From: Setaria digitata
Lineage: Eukaryota; Nematoda; Chromadorea; Rhabditida; Setariidae
Direction of reading: 5' to 3'
Assembly (NCBI GenBank): GCA_003640385.1
Contig: RCAB01000105.1
Location: forward strand, 62,001 to 126,000
Length of the DNA stretch: 64,000 nucleotides
Both the position numbers and the translations under genes were made by a program. Within the stretch, counting starts at the first letter, position 1, and every line of letters starts with the position of its first letter. Under the pieces are notes generated by a model that was not told the origin of the DNA, ran no database searches, and saw nothing but the letters and a program-made list of their open reading frames with translations. This document shows, piece by piece, positions 35,201-48,160 of this stretch.

Positions 35201-37110
35201 TTTATTGTCAGTTAATGCTTTAATTAAATTTCTCAATTCAAAGGATTGTTTTGAATGATATTTCATGAAGCATAACCAAATTTCAATCATTTCTCTTCGA
35301 ATATCAATCCATCACTTCCGAAACTTAGTTTAATAATATCTCTATGACTGTTTCTAATTTCATTAGTTTCATTGTTAAATTCGGACTTAAGACAAGAGCC
35401 CATTTATGAAAAAAGATAGATACAATGACTAACAGCGATCACATTTCCGTCAAAATACAACAACCGATTAGTTAAGTTGACAAATGAGTGTAACTTCTTA
35501 TCTCGTCTTGTTAATAACAAATGTAAGCATTTGGAAAAGGAACGAAAGATGAGGAAGAGATGAGGAAGAAGCAAGTGAGGAAGAATGAAAAGAAGAAAAA
35601 GTGAAAATAAAAGTAAGAAGGCATTTCATTCTTAAGTTTCACTTCACCATTTTGGCATCTGCTATTAATCATTTTGACAGACTAACTAAGCATTATCCTA
35701 AGTTAAATTTCACGTATCATAAACAAACCTTTCATCTTTTGCCAATCAGTACGTCGTTGTTTAAAATTTATGCATATGCTAATAAAGATTTATCAGCTAA
35801 ATTTATTTTTCATTAGACTCCTTCTGCAATCCAATCCAGTAATATTCACTTCATTTGTTTCTCATTTCAATATCTGGCGCAATTTCATTTCATAACTGAA
35901 GTGAACATCTTTTATTACTTATATTTATCCTTTTTTATTCATTCTTTATTTATTCAACTTTTATTTAATCATTTATTTACTATTGTTATTATTATCATTA
36001 TTATCACTATTACTGTTACTATTATTGTTATCATTATGATTATTGCCATTATTAATTATTAAATTTTAGACTTTAGAGAGGGAGAGGGAAGAGAAAGAGA
36101 AAAGGAAAGGGAAATTGATTCGCATTTTTCAATTTCTCGAGTAACTTACTTAGTTGACGCAAACAAACATAAGTGACGTAATCCATTCAGCTTACTATTG
36201 ACATTTCCGTCGTATAAAGACATTTTTACGTTTTCATAGTGCGTTATTATTTATGTTGGTTTTCTATACATATAGAAAATACATATATATGTATATATGA
36301 AATTTAAAATTTGGAATTATTAATTAAGAAGTTTGAAGAATTTTGGTGGAGAACTTTGAAATGTGTTTCATTTCGATCAATTGTTGTTTAGCAAAATTAT
36401 TGATGAAAATTTTTGGGAATGAAATGATTTAAGTGAAATATGGGAAGTTTTTCTCTAACTAATTTCATTTGAAAACAATTGCTATCCTCAAGCTGATTAG
36501 CAACAGATTTTGTTTGGCGAAGAAAGAAAAGGAATTAGACAATTAATAAATCATTGGAGTCTGCGAGTTCATCATAAATTCTATTTAAAACTGGAAAAAT
36601 CACTGAAAGTTTTGTTTGAACAAACAATAATAGCATTAAAGCTCAAAAAAATCATTACAAATTCCGCATAAAAGTGTAATGATATTCAAGCAGCTCATTA
36701 AAATTTCATTTTAAAGCTGACATTGGAATTCAAGAAATTCAACACAAATTCTTTTTGAAATCAAAAAAAAAAAAAATATTGGAAAAGTCTACTTCAAAAT
36801 AATGTGGAATTCGATAAATTTATTGCAATGTTACACGGTGTAGCATTAATAATCGACACATTTTACAAATTTTAAATTTAATGAAAAATTTTCATCAACG
36901 AAATGTTGTCCATTAATATAGCGCATGTTGAATTTTTGTTGTACTATCTCAAAAGTTCCATATTTTTAAGTGCCATTTATTAATTGTTACTCAAATCAAA
37001 GAGAGTGGAATGTTGATGTAACAGAAGTGGAAGATGCCATTTTATTTGTTTGAGCATTTCTTTGTCTTTCCATTTCCTTTTTAATTTCATATTTTGTTAC
37101 GAGTTAAAAA
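32217..37110. other. Gene-poor spacer
   Basis: Nearly 5 kb of AT-rich DNA. The ORFs at 32899-33129, 34374-34694 and 35601-35816 look like chance frames. At 32475-32514 there is a perfect 10-bp inverted repeat (GAAATTGTTT/AAACAATTTC) around a GTTT(AT)n loop. At about 35980-36060 there is an interrupted (TTA/TTG/TCA)n tract. A purine-rich tract (gagaaagagaaaagg-type) lies at about 36070-36115. No gene is supported. Confidence 0.5.
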
Positions 37111-40100
37111 ATGGAAGAAGGAAGAAGAAATGAAGATTCGGAATATTTCAAAGGACAGAATCATGCATATGCTCGTCGGTTGATAACAACAATTGCTATT
37201 GTTTTAACCGTTTTAGCAGTTGTTCTCGTGACTCTTTCATTACTACTTGGCTCAAGGATCGATCAGATAGGTTAGTCATTAATTTTTGTCAAAAAATAAT
37301 TTAGTAATTGAAGCGATTACATTCTATAATATTTTTTATTTGGCACTTGATCATTTAAGCATAAATCTATAATTTCAGTTAGTTTCAGCATTGCGGAATT
37401 CTTCCTCTAATAGGCACATTAAATAATGGCTAGATCTTAAACGCTTTTTGAGGTTTTCTTTATTTTTTAATAAAATAAAATGAAATAAAAAGTTATGTGA
37501 TGAAGTACATTTTACAGAAATTTCTTTTTGGAACAAATAATTTCTTCATTAATCTTGAAGTATTACACTTATCATGACTTTTTTCCTTTTCTTCCTCCTT
37601 CTTTTTCAAGGCAATTGGAACTGACGAAAAGTTTCGGTTTTCAAAATTATTAATTGCAAATGGGTTTCGAAACAGCTGTATCCTTCAAAACGTCTTTTCT
37701 TCCTTTTTCCCAATGAAAAATATATAAATTTCCGGCCACTTGAAAGAACGGGGGATTCTCTGAAAATAATCAAATTTATTATCATTCTACAATCTAACTC
37801 ATTCCTACTATGCTGTATACTTCGCTATTTCTCGTTAAGTATAATTCATAAATAGCGCTCTATTGCATTTTATTCTTTCCCACTCTTCTATTTCAAAAAG
37901 AAAAAAAACATGTTTTTCACATCTTATGAATATTTCAAATATCTCATTTATTAATCTGTTTTGTTGCTTTGTTTAAAGAAATTCATGTTGTTGAGAAAAT
38001 TCGAGATATTTTTGTTAAATGGAGAGGACCCTTTGATGGTAAAATTAATAAGCTTTAATAGTCGGTAATTGAAAATAATTAATTATAATAATAGCAAAAG
38101 GGTAAAAAAGCTTAAAAATCAGAGTGCCTATTAAAGGGTAAGAACTTGCTCAAAAATAATAAATTTAATTAATTGAGGTTCATCTTTAATATTTCAATTT
38201 ATTAATTGAAAAAAATTTTTATTGAAGAAAATATAGCGGTGATTTTTAATTTATTTTTTCTATTTCATATAACTGCCTGAAGACCGATCTCTATCGCAAT
38301 TTATTCTTTATTTTACATAACGATTTGCTTAAAGTGGCACAAATTTGCATATTTCAAAATTTATATTTTCTCATTCCGCAATAAATATTTGAAATGAAAT
38401 ATGAACTGCTTTGGTTTTCGAAACAAATTTAAAATTGCATATCCAATGCAAATGGAAGTCTTTTTTGTGCATAATTGTATTTCTCCCTCTTTCCAAGTGC
38501 TATAAATGAATGGATGCCTTTATTTTTGCGGATTTCTTCAGTTTATGATTTGGCCAGAAGAAAGCCCTCTTGAAATGGCTTTTTTGTTATTTGAAAATGC
38601 TAAAATAAAATTGTAATTAGCAACTTTTTACTCGTTTCTTTCTTAAACACTACCCACCAGTTGGTGTTAGTAAGTTTGTAAATGAATTATAAATGTTATA
38701 AATGATCAAAGTGATAAAAGATCGCTGTAGAATAACTTTTTAGTTTGTACGAATTTTACACGCTCAAAGTCGGATAAATTATAATTTGAAGTTTATAATT
38801 TGCAAGGTAGCAAAATAACAATTCAGTTTGTATTAATTTTTAAAAATGTTTACTAACAAATAAACTTCTGAGGGGACGTATCAGGAAGTACTCAATGCAA
38901 TGAGTGCTATTTTTTCAACTTGTTTACATGATCATTTTTAACTTGAAAATTTCAGAAGAAAATTGGAAAAAAGAAAAAAAAAACAACAACAACAAGATGA
39001 GATTGAAGTTACATATAGCTTACATCTGTTTTCATGTAACTTAAACTTAGTTGTCTCATCAATTTCAGCTTTTATCAAAATTCAACAACAAAAAAAAAAA
39101 TAAACAAACTTCTATTGATTTCAAAACTTTTTTCCTTCCCAGCAAAATAAATTGTCTCGAGATGACGTATAAAATTTTTGATTTCAATGAAAATAGGTGA
39201 CACTCGCTTTTTTTTTTTAAATAAAAATCTTAAATTTTTAAATTTAAAATCTTACTCTCAAAATTTCTGTTTCGTGTATTATTTTAATTTCTTTCTTCTT
39301 TTCTTTCCCTTTTTCTTGACTGCAATTATCTGTCACAGTAATTCAGATGCATAAAATAAAGAGTGAAACAAAATTAAGAGTGTTAGTAAACTGATGATAG
39401 TTAATGATTAAGAAACAAAGCATAAGTGAATGCTAGTCAGATTAATGTTTCAAGCTTCTTTTCTGGTAATTGAGGTTTCATTTGTCGGCATTCCTGCTAC
39501 TTTTCATAAGATGAACAGATGTGAGCTCATTTTACAAAGCTAGTTTAAAAAATAATTTTTATGGTTAAAGCTTTTTTTACTGATATTTGGGCAATCTTTC
39601 GCGAGATGCAAATGTAAGCAATTTTTTCATAATTTAGGGAGTAATTCAAATGTTTGAGATTCACAATATGAATAGATATGAGTTTTTTTCTTTTTTTTTT
39701 AAGTTAATTTGAAAACTATTTCAAATATATGGAGTTTCAAATGTTACGTATTTACGGATATCCCTGTACATCTTATCAGATGTATTAATATGAAATTGTT
39801 TTTAGAAATTCAAGAAAATGATTTTAAAAATTAGCCGTTAGACAAAGAATAGATTTATTTATATTTTGCTTAACTATATTTTTTAAAAATCTTATTCAGT
39901 CATTTCATTTCTTGCTTGCTCCATTCTCCTACTTTCTTCTCTTTTTATTTAATAAAAGAAATGATATTTCTGATTTTTTTATAAAACTTAATTTTTTCTC
40001 ACTTACAATTTTATCATGCATTTTAATAAATACGAATGAAATCGGTAATCAATTAATATATGAATTCAGATGATTCTTTTATATTGCTACAGTATATAAC

Positions 40101-43100
40101 TCAGTAATACATAGGCATAACATTCCTTGCGATATAATAAAATGAACTTATTAAAATATGATGGGGAATTTATAGTTTGAAAATTTAAAATTAAAATATT
40201 TGAATAGAATACCTGGAGTTTCGGCAAATATCAGAATTAACATAATAACAATTACCCAGTCAGTGAATCCAACATTTAACATTTTACAAATTCACTCTTT
40301 TTGGCTGAATCTTTAGTTTTTTTTTTTTTTTTTGTAAATAGTTTTCATTAGAATAAAATGTAAACAAGTAAAGAGAAAAGCGAAATAAAAGAAAACAAAA
40401 TAGAAATGCATTCTTAATTGCACATCGACCTAATTCTTTTCTAGTATTTATTGCTATTTTTGTGTTAACATCATTCAGCAACTTATATTGAAATTTCCGA
40501 TGAAATGTATTGAAAAATGAAGTAATTCTTCAAGAAGCGATATAGACAAGTATTGAAGCTTACTACTCCACAAATTTATTACTTTATAAAACAAAAAAGA
40601 AAAGAATTTGAACGAAATTTTTGTCGATTTTATGCGAATTTAACAAGAAGTCATTTTGAAAATAGTTTTCATTTTTTTTTTTGCAAAATTAAATTCCAGA
40701 AAAACAAAAAAATTCCTAGCTTAAACTCTTTTAATCTTCCTAAATTCGGGATTAAAATTTTAAATCTCGGAAGAGAAAGCGATTCAAGCAAGACATGCAT
40801 GTAATTTTTAACAGTTTATCAGAATTTCTAAAAAGCGATTCATTTTTTTTTTTTTTTTTGTGTGTTTTGAACTTCAAAAACGGAAGCGATTGAGTTAAAT
40901 ACATACTTAATTTGCTGAGTTTTAAATTTCATTTCACATTTCCGCATGCTGTTATTAACATTAGAAGGTGAACGAATTATATTTATGAAAACCTAAAGCA
41001 AAAAAAAAAAAAAAAGAAAACAAAAAAAATTGAGCAACTATTGGAAAAAGTATAAACGTTTCTGCAATAAAATTTTACTTTTTTAGGGAACATAAATTTT
41101 TGAAACAAGTTAAAGAAATAATGCATGTAGAAACCATTTGTTGAAAGCAAAAAATAAAAATAAAAATTGAAGTTTGAACGAAACAAATGGAAATGAAAAA
41201 GAAAAGGAAAACTTTGAAAAATTTATTTAAAAATCCCAAAATTTTTAAAATCCAATTTTCTTCCTTTTTTTTTTCTATTAGATTGTGGGAAAAAAGATGA
41301 AAACATTGGCATTATTCAACAAAGCAAATGTTTCGGAAAATTGTTAAGCAACATTTTATAGCCGACAACTATTTTTCATTTCGTGTATAATTAATTTTTT
41401 GCTAGCACATAATTCTATGCCGTAACTAACCACAGAAATTAAAATTTGCTTGTTTTAAACTAAATAATTGCTTCATTCTGAATTAAATTGAGAATTTCTC
41501 CAACAAAAATGACTTAACTCTAACGAAATCTTTTAATTCATTTGTTTTAGAATTTTGGAGATCTTTTAAATTTCCTGTAAAATATTTTTCAAAATGATAA
41601 ATTGTAATTTTGTACAATTAGAAACAGTTCTATTCTTGCATTATATTTTTGATATTACTAGCACTGAAAAAAGAGGAAAAAAATGAAAAATTCAGATCAT
41701 TATTCAATTGTTACAAATAATCAAAGCAATTAATGAATAGATGGCCGATATTTGAATTTACTTTAAAAAAAAAAGATAATGAAGTAAGTATTAACGTGAA
41801 TGTTTTGATGATAAATGTATGGTGGAAAGCTAAAACTTTCATTGATTCCTAACTTTTAAATAAATTACTTTTATAAGATAATTCGTTCGGCAAGATTTTA
41901 GTAAACTCTTCTTTTTTTTTTGAAAATTCATTTCATCCACGCAATCTTGTATAACACAAAAAGTAGCTTCTCCATTTTTTTTTTTTTTTTTGTGGTCGAA
42001 TATTTGCAATAAAAAGAAAAACAAAAGAATGAAAACTGAAAAGTGGAATTTTTTTTGATGTCCTATCAATATTTTTTCTTTTTTTGATAAAATAATGCCA
42101 TCATTTGGCAAATTTTGCACATTGCTAAAAAAAAAAATGATCATATGTGTGAAATGGTAAGATTATAAGAAATGATAAAAATGTGATTAAAATGATAAAA
42201 GAAAAAAAAACAGATAATGACGAAAAGTCTTCAAGTTTTTTGACAACTGAAAAAATTTCAAGACTGGCTAAAAAGAAACGAACAGATGAACCAGTTGATC
42301 ACTTAAATGAACAATTTAAACAAATTAAATAAAATTTCTGCGTCAGTTAAAAAAAAAGAAAAAAAAAAAAGAAAAAAAACAATTACTATAAAAATGTTGA
42401 AAGAGGAAGGAAGAATAGAGTAAGGGAAATGTGGAGGGGAATGAATAATTAGTTTTTATAATTCTTGATGTGAAATGAAATTAACACAGAAATGAAATTT
42501 AAAATTAGCTATGTGAAAAAGGAAAGTGAAAGGTTTTCATGTTTAATTGCTTGGAAGTATGAAACTTTGATTTCATAAGAATGAAGAAAAAAGAAGACTT
42601 GAGATGGGGACGAAGTTTAAATAGACATTTCAAATAGATTAAAGATTTCAAATAATTTCAAATAAAATAAATAGACATTTTAAACATTTCAAAAGTGTTT
42701 CATATTCTGATAAAAATTTATTTTATTGCAAAATCAGAAAAATCACATCGCTGATTGGCTGACTTTTTTCCAAATAAAAAGAAAATAAAATGAAATTATA
42801 AAAAAGATTTCTTTTCCATCCGGATGATATATCACATATTGCGATTTCTAGCGTAATTTTCAATTTTATTTTGCTAATGAAAAAGAAGCAGTAAACTTTT
42901 TGTAATTGAATCTCTTCCCATATTTCTTCTGAGAACTTTCCAACTATACACTAATTTTAGTGAACGAAACACTGGAGACAAATATGAAAATTTCTGGCAG
43001 CGAATTATTTCTTGGACCAAAAATAAACAATACCATTATTGGCTGGCATGGTGAAACAGACGAACCGGAAAAACAATTAAATTTGAATCCAAAAAACAAA

Positions 43101-43106
43101 TATTAA
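37111..43106 (+). CDS. Small orphan single-pass membrane protein
   Basis: Three phase-compatible exons: 37111-37270 (ATG), 37979-38038 and 42961-43106 (TAA). They give about 121 residues. The N-terminus is polar and ends in RR, followed by one hydrophobic span (about residues 24-47, LITTIAIVLTVLAVVLVTLS). The segment after it is polar (EIHVVEKIRDIFVKWRGPFD) and carries two N-glycosylation sequons (NET and NNT). The RR flank and the sequons on the other side suggest a type II orientation. The last exon contains SGSELFLGPKINNTIIGW and a hydrophilic tail. I do not recognise the family. The second acceptor (tttaaag) is weak and the second intron is 4.9 kb, so further exons may be missing. Confidence 0.6.
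38039..42960 (+). other. 4.9-kb intron of the orphan membrane-protein gene
   Basis: AT-rich, with many poly-A/T tracts. ORFs inside (40284-40481, 40553-40804, 40983-41186, 41839-42144) are low-complexity Phe/Lys translations of those tracts. No conserved exon or RNA was seen. Confidence 0.45.
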
Positions 43107-45029
43107 TTTATTGTAGTTTTTCGTACGCTTTGTTATTAGTGCCTACCTATTGTTATTAAAGCTATGTATAAATTTTTAAAGTACAATTTAGATTATTTAC
43201 AACTTTCCTCATAATGCTTTTCATTCAAGGTAATTTAATAATAGTACTTTTTCCCAATTTTAATTGTTATTCAATTCATCACCACCGCATTCATCAGTCG
43301 CAATAATTTTGTGTATTAATAGCATTTTATTTGAGTAATGGTACTGTTGTTATTAAGTGGCATATAAATAGTGTGGGAAATTTTTTGCACGAGAATTTGT
43401 AATTGAAATATAAAATTCTTTAGTAAATGACCACTGTTAATATATCTGTTCACAGTTTCAGCAATAATTTTATGTAAGTAATTTGGTGTCGCAAATTGAT
43501 TAGTTTTTTTTGTTGTTGTTCCTTAAATTTTTTATTCCAATTATTGCGCAGATGGGACAAATTGGATTTGTTAGAACAATAAAACTATTTGACATATCAA
43601 AAGTCTTATCATTCTGACAAATTCCATAGCAAATTTTTTTTTTTTTGGAATTGGGAATTCCGTGTCATTTTTAATTCCATTTTCATCTTGTTTATTTTTT
43701 TTGTCAACTGATCTAACAATGATATCACATTCTTATCAAATGTTTGTAACGATAATCATCTGAAACAAATCTTGTAGATACAGTTGTTTTCGATTAGCTA
43801 TTTGAACATCTTTTATCATCATGCAAAACGTCACCCATGAAATTTCAAAGGATTAAAAACTATTTTCTTGGAATAAAAGTATTATTACTGTTGTCTTTCT
43901 TGCTACCATTACTTATCCTTCTTAGTAATAGTCACATAGTAGCATCAATAATTATTTTCATTAACGGTGCTTCTCATTATTGTCATTAAAAGTTATGCTA
44001 AATTCATTCATGTACTTTATTAATCATTACAAATATCAGAATTTTCTTTGTGAAAATACAGCAAGTTTGCCGACGAAGTCCTTTTAATCCTCTTCACATG
44101 GTAGTTTCCTTTAAAAATGATAAAAGCACTTTTATTTTTTGCTTAAAATTTTAATTTTTTTTACTTCAAAATATTTCTGCCTAATAATTAACTATTAATA
44201 AGCGTGTCTTGCTCACAACTTAATAATACCAAAATTTATACAATATTAACAACAAGCAATCATTGCCTTTTTTCCAGCATTTTATTATCTAGCAATACAA
44301 AATTCTAGGTAATACAAACTTACTCATTTTTCTTATCTATCGTATTTATCACTTAGACTAAATGGTCCCTGCTTTCTTTTTTTTAATTGAGAGAAAAAAT
44401 GAGCTAATCACTGCTCTTATTTTTACCGAAAAGATAAATAGGAAATGAAAAATATCTTGTGGCACAAAAGCTTAAAAAAAAAAAGAATTTAAAAACGTAT
44501 TTCACTTCCAGTTGATAGGAATGATATTCCTTATATGAAATAAATTGCCACGAATTTTCTTTGAAAGTTGTGTGAATAATAACTGATTAATTTCATCATT
44601 CACTGCTACTAATAACAAAGTAAGTTTTAGAGATTGTACCACAAAATACTGAAAAAGAAGAAGAAACAATGTTAAAGAAATTGATATGGTCGCTCGAAAA
44701 TTTTAATATGTTGTTCTTTTAGCACATTGCTTTATAAATTACTTGTTACGAATTTTGCTTTTATATTATATGTTGATAAAAATATTGCCAAATAAGCGAT
44801 GTAAATAAATAATGCCAATAAATGACATTTGTTTTTAATTAAATTAACATTATGATAAGAGGATTCGTGTAAACTGCTACAATGATAAGAAATAGAAAAT
44901 GAACGAATGAGACGACTGCTTTCTTGTTCTTCGTTAATTAATTAAGTCTTTTATAAACAAAAACATATAACAAAAAATTAAATAATTATTACGAATGAAC
45001 ATTAGATAAGTATTTCACCTAAACATCGC
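43107..45029. other. Spacer, nothing seen
   Basis: AT-rich DNA between the orphan membrane-protein gene and the tRNA. No supported ORF, repeat or RNA. Confidence 0.5.
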
Positions 45030-45101
45030 GGGGGTTTAGCTCAGTGGTAGAGCGCTCGCTTTGCATGCGAGAGGGCGGGGGTTCGATCCCCCCAACCTCC
45101 A
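45030..45101 (+). tRNA. tRNA-Ala-TGC: tRNA-Ala, anticodon TGC
   Basis: This 72-nt cloverleaf has acceptor stem GGGGGTT/AACCTCC with the G3:U70 wobble pair that identifies alanine tRNA. The D arm contains TAGCTCAGTGGTAGAGC (A box). The anticodon stem CTCGC/GCGAG encloses loop TTTGCAT. The variable loop is AGGGC. The T arm is GGGGG-TTCGATC-CCCCC (B box), with discriminator base A at 45101. It has no intron and no encoded CCA, as expected for a eukaryotic nuclear tRNA. It reads GCA codons. Confidence 0.98.
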
Positions 45102-45107
45102 GCTCAC

Positions 45108-45112
45108 TTTTT
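45108..45112 (+). terminator. RNA polymerase III terminator (T5)
   Basis: A run of five T starts seven bases after the tRNA end, as expected for Pol III termination. Confidence 0.85.
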
Positions 45113-45968
45113 GGCAGCTGCAGCAATAAACTACCAGGAAACACTGGGAACCGCAAGCCGTTTTCTCGTAGTGTGCGGCCAAGATCTTTCATTCCTAAGT
45201 TAGCCATTAGTCACAGTTTTCATCCAACTGGCACCAACTACCACTTAATATTAGTTAAATACTAGATTTGAAACACTCCAATAACACACAGCAGTGTATG
45301 CGTCTCAACACCGCTATTTACCTATTTACGACCAAAGATATGAAAATTGTATTAAAAAAGCCTATAATTATTCAACTTAAAATATATGTGCTCTAAATCA
45401 TACAGTTAACAAGATTGTTGAGTATAGTGTAAAGTGTAGCCAAGGCTGCAAAAATTTAATTTCAATTGATAAAAATATTGACACAAGATAACATTGGTGA
45501 TAATGTATGGGAAAGCATTAGCAAGAATTGCTGAATGAAATAATACAGAATCAATTGAACTAACAAGTCAACAACAACAACGCAAACGCGCGTTAGGATA
45601 AGAAAAGTGAAAGTAGAAGTAACTTAAAACAGTATAAATGAAGTAGATGATATTCACAAGATAACGAGCAAAAAACCAATTCTCAACAGACAACAGATAT
45701 ACTGGCTTGCTTTTGTTAAGTATACACAGATGATGAGAAATACTAAAAGAACAAAACAAATCTTACCAATGTTTTAGAAACAAGAGAAAAACTTTTGGCT
45801 TCACGCTAATATGCTGAACATCACCAAAAAGCAGATACAATAAAAGGCAAAGTTGCAAAAATAGCTCAAATATGTAACTGAGCCAACTTAAAGAAAGCCG
45901 AAATGAAAAAAGTGAATGTTTATGGACAGGTATACATTTTACCATAAAGCTCCCTATTTTACATCAAT
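45113..45968. other. Spacer and let-765 3' UTR
   Basis: A moderately GC-rich patch directly follows the tRNA (45113-45240); after that the DNA is AT-rich. A minus-strand frame over the tRNA and this patch (45207-45019) is judged a chance ORF. No other feature seen. Confidence 0.5.
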
Positions 45969-48129
45969 TCAGTTTAAAGTATTTGTTGATTTTGTTTCCA
46001 CACAGCAACCACCACAGTGTTTCTCGAAACGTGCGACCAGTGCTCGTACGTACTGAGGCAGGACCAATAATCCTGAACAAATGAATGCTACAAAGAATCA
46101 ATGCTTGAACTACTGCCAAAAATAGAAAAAATGCGCAGGCATTTTTAATTTAAAGGTGTTCCAGATGAGATAGATAGAATAAAGCAAAAATTCCATCTTT
46201 TCACACCATAATTTCAAAAACAAAAAGATTGCATTCTTGTAGATTTTTATTTCATCGTTAATACTACTAATAACCTCTTTTTCAAGAGGCACAAAAAAAA
46301 AAAAAAACATACCAACTATTTTGTGATCTTGCGGTGTTCTGACACGAATTATCTGCATCCTCTGCGATCGCTTGATTTCTCGGGCAGACATTCCACCAGA
46401 CAAGACTTCTTCGACGATCGGCCATACTGAAAGTACCGAACCAGAAAGAACAAAATAAGTTCGTGTCCGCCGTCCCGTTTCACAGTATATACCCATTGAT
46501 TCGTTACGGCAACGACCATGAAAATAATTATGCTGGCACGTCTTGTTTGAACCTGAAATTAAGAAAATTCCGGGAATCCCATTATTTTCAGTTTGGCTAA
46601 ATCAAGGTAACAACTAGAATTCGGGATAAATGCTGCTGACCGACTATTTCATTTAAAATGATGACCTTAATTGCAGACGAAAACTACTTACCTTCAAACT
46701 GATCTTTCCAAACTTGTTCAGTTTCCTCGGGAGTGGTAAGGTGAAAACGCTTTGTCAACTCATCGATTGTTTCCAATTTTGCACTTCGACCGGTGCTTGG
46801 ACGTGTTACACAAAACAGCCGCGCACCTGTATCCAAACGTTTTTTGCCAATACCATAAACAAGAGCCGCAGTTTTTTTCCCATTATTACCAACTGATGCT
46901 AGATAAAATCCGTCCTGAAAACAAAGAATAAAATCGTTAAATTAATTTTCTAGATAGGAATGGTAGAGCACTAATCCAGCTTATCACAACAAATTTTTTT
47001 AACAATTTTTTAACTTCGAGAAACCAAATTTCTGTAGACCAAAAATTAACTTGAATTTACCTGATCTTCATGATGGTCTTTCCAAATTGCATAAGCGTCT
47101 TCCCAACTTACACCACGTTCCACTCCAATTTTGTGGATTTCCACTCGGAAAAAGCCACTCTCATATCGTCCTGTGAAGACACGAGTTTCTAACTTACGCG
47201 CTTCATCTCCACCCATTCCAAGATCTGGAATATCGCTCAAGAATCAAGTGAAAATTTTAAGTAGACAAATATAACCATTAAGAAATTAAATCGAAAAAAA
47301 AAAAGCATACCCATAATACCCATATCATATGTTCCATCATGTTTCGCTTGTGCAACTAATTCAGCAACAATATCCGAAAAATACTGGAAAAGTGCATTTT
47401 GTGCATGCACTGGTAAACCAAGAAGACGGTTCAGAAACTTTGGTATGGTTGCCGATTCTTTCTCAATTGTATAAACACCATTATCTAATGACAATAAACC
47501 AACACCTTCCATATAACACTGCATATCTGAAATACTCAGATCATTACGGCAAATAACATAAAGAAATAGGATAATATTATTTCATTTCAACGCTTGTACT
47601 CATAAATAACAAAAAACTATTACGCCAAATCCTTCAAATTTAACAGCATGATTAAGGATAAAATTTACCAGTGATAAAGTTTCCAGGCTTGTAGTCCTTC
47701 GGTGGTGATATAAGTGGTGGGTCCAGTAAACCAGTAACCGTCCGCAGCAATACATCTAAAGCCGCTCGACCATACCTAGTGTCCAAATTAAACTGACTTA
47801 GATCACGTGATTCTGTTGCCCGACGATCACCATGTGTGAGTGCTCCAAGAGATTCAAGTCTTTTGGCAACAATTGATGCAAACCTGTTCAAATCTTTCTT
47901 TAACATTTCTAAATCTGTTATGTCTATGCAAAATATTAGTGCATGGACATACTTATCGTTTTACCGACTCTACTAAAGTATAATTCAGTCATCAATATAT
48001 TCAATTAAATTAAAAAATTCTCCGACATCCTCCAAAGTTTATCACAGTATAATGAAATATAAAACGAAACTTGGAATCCTTCAAAGCGACCTCATTCTCT
48101 CAACAAAAGAAATGATTTGAAGTTCTATA

Positions 48130-48160
<31 letters not shown>

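Noticed and set aside
45019..45207. 62-codon minus-strand frame over the tRNA and its flank
   Set aside because: Half of it is the complement of the tRNA-Ala gene. The rest has no splice or homology support.
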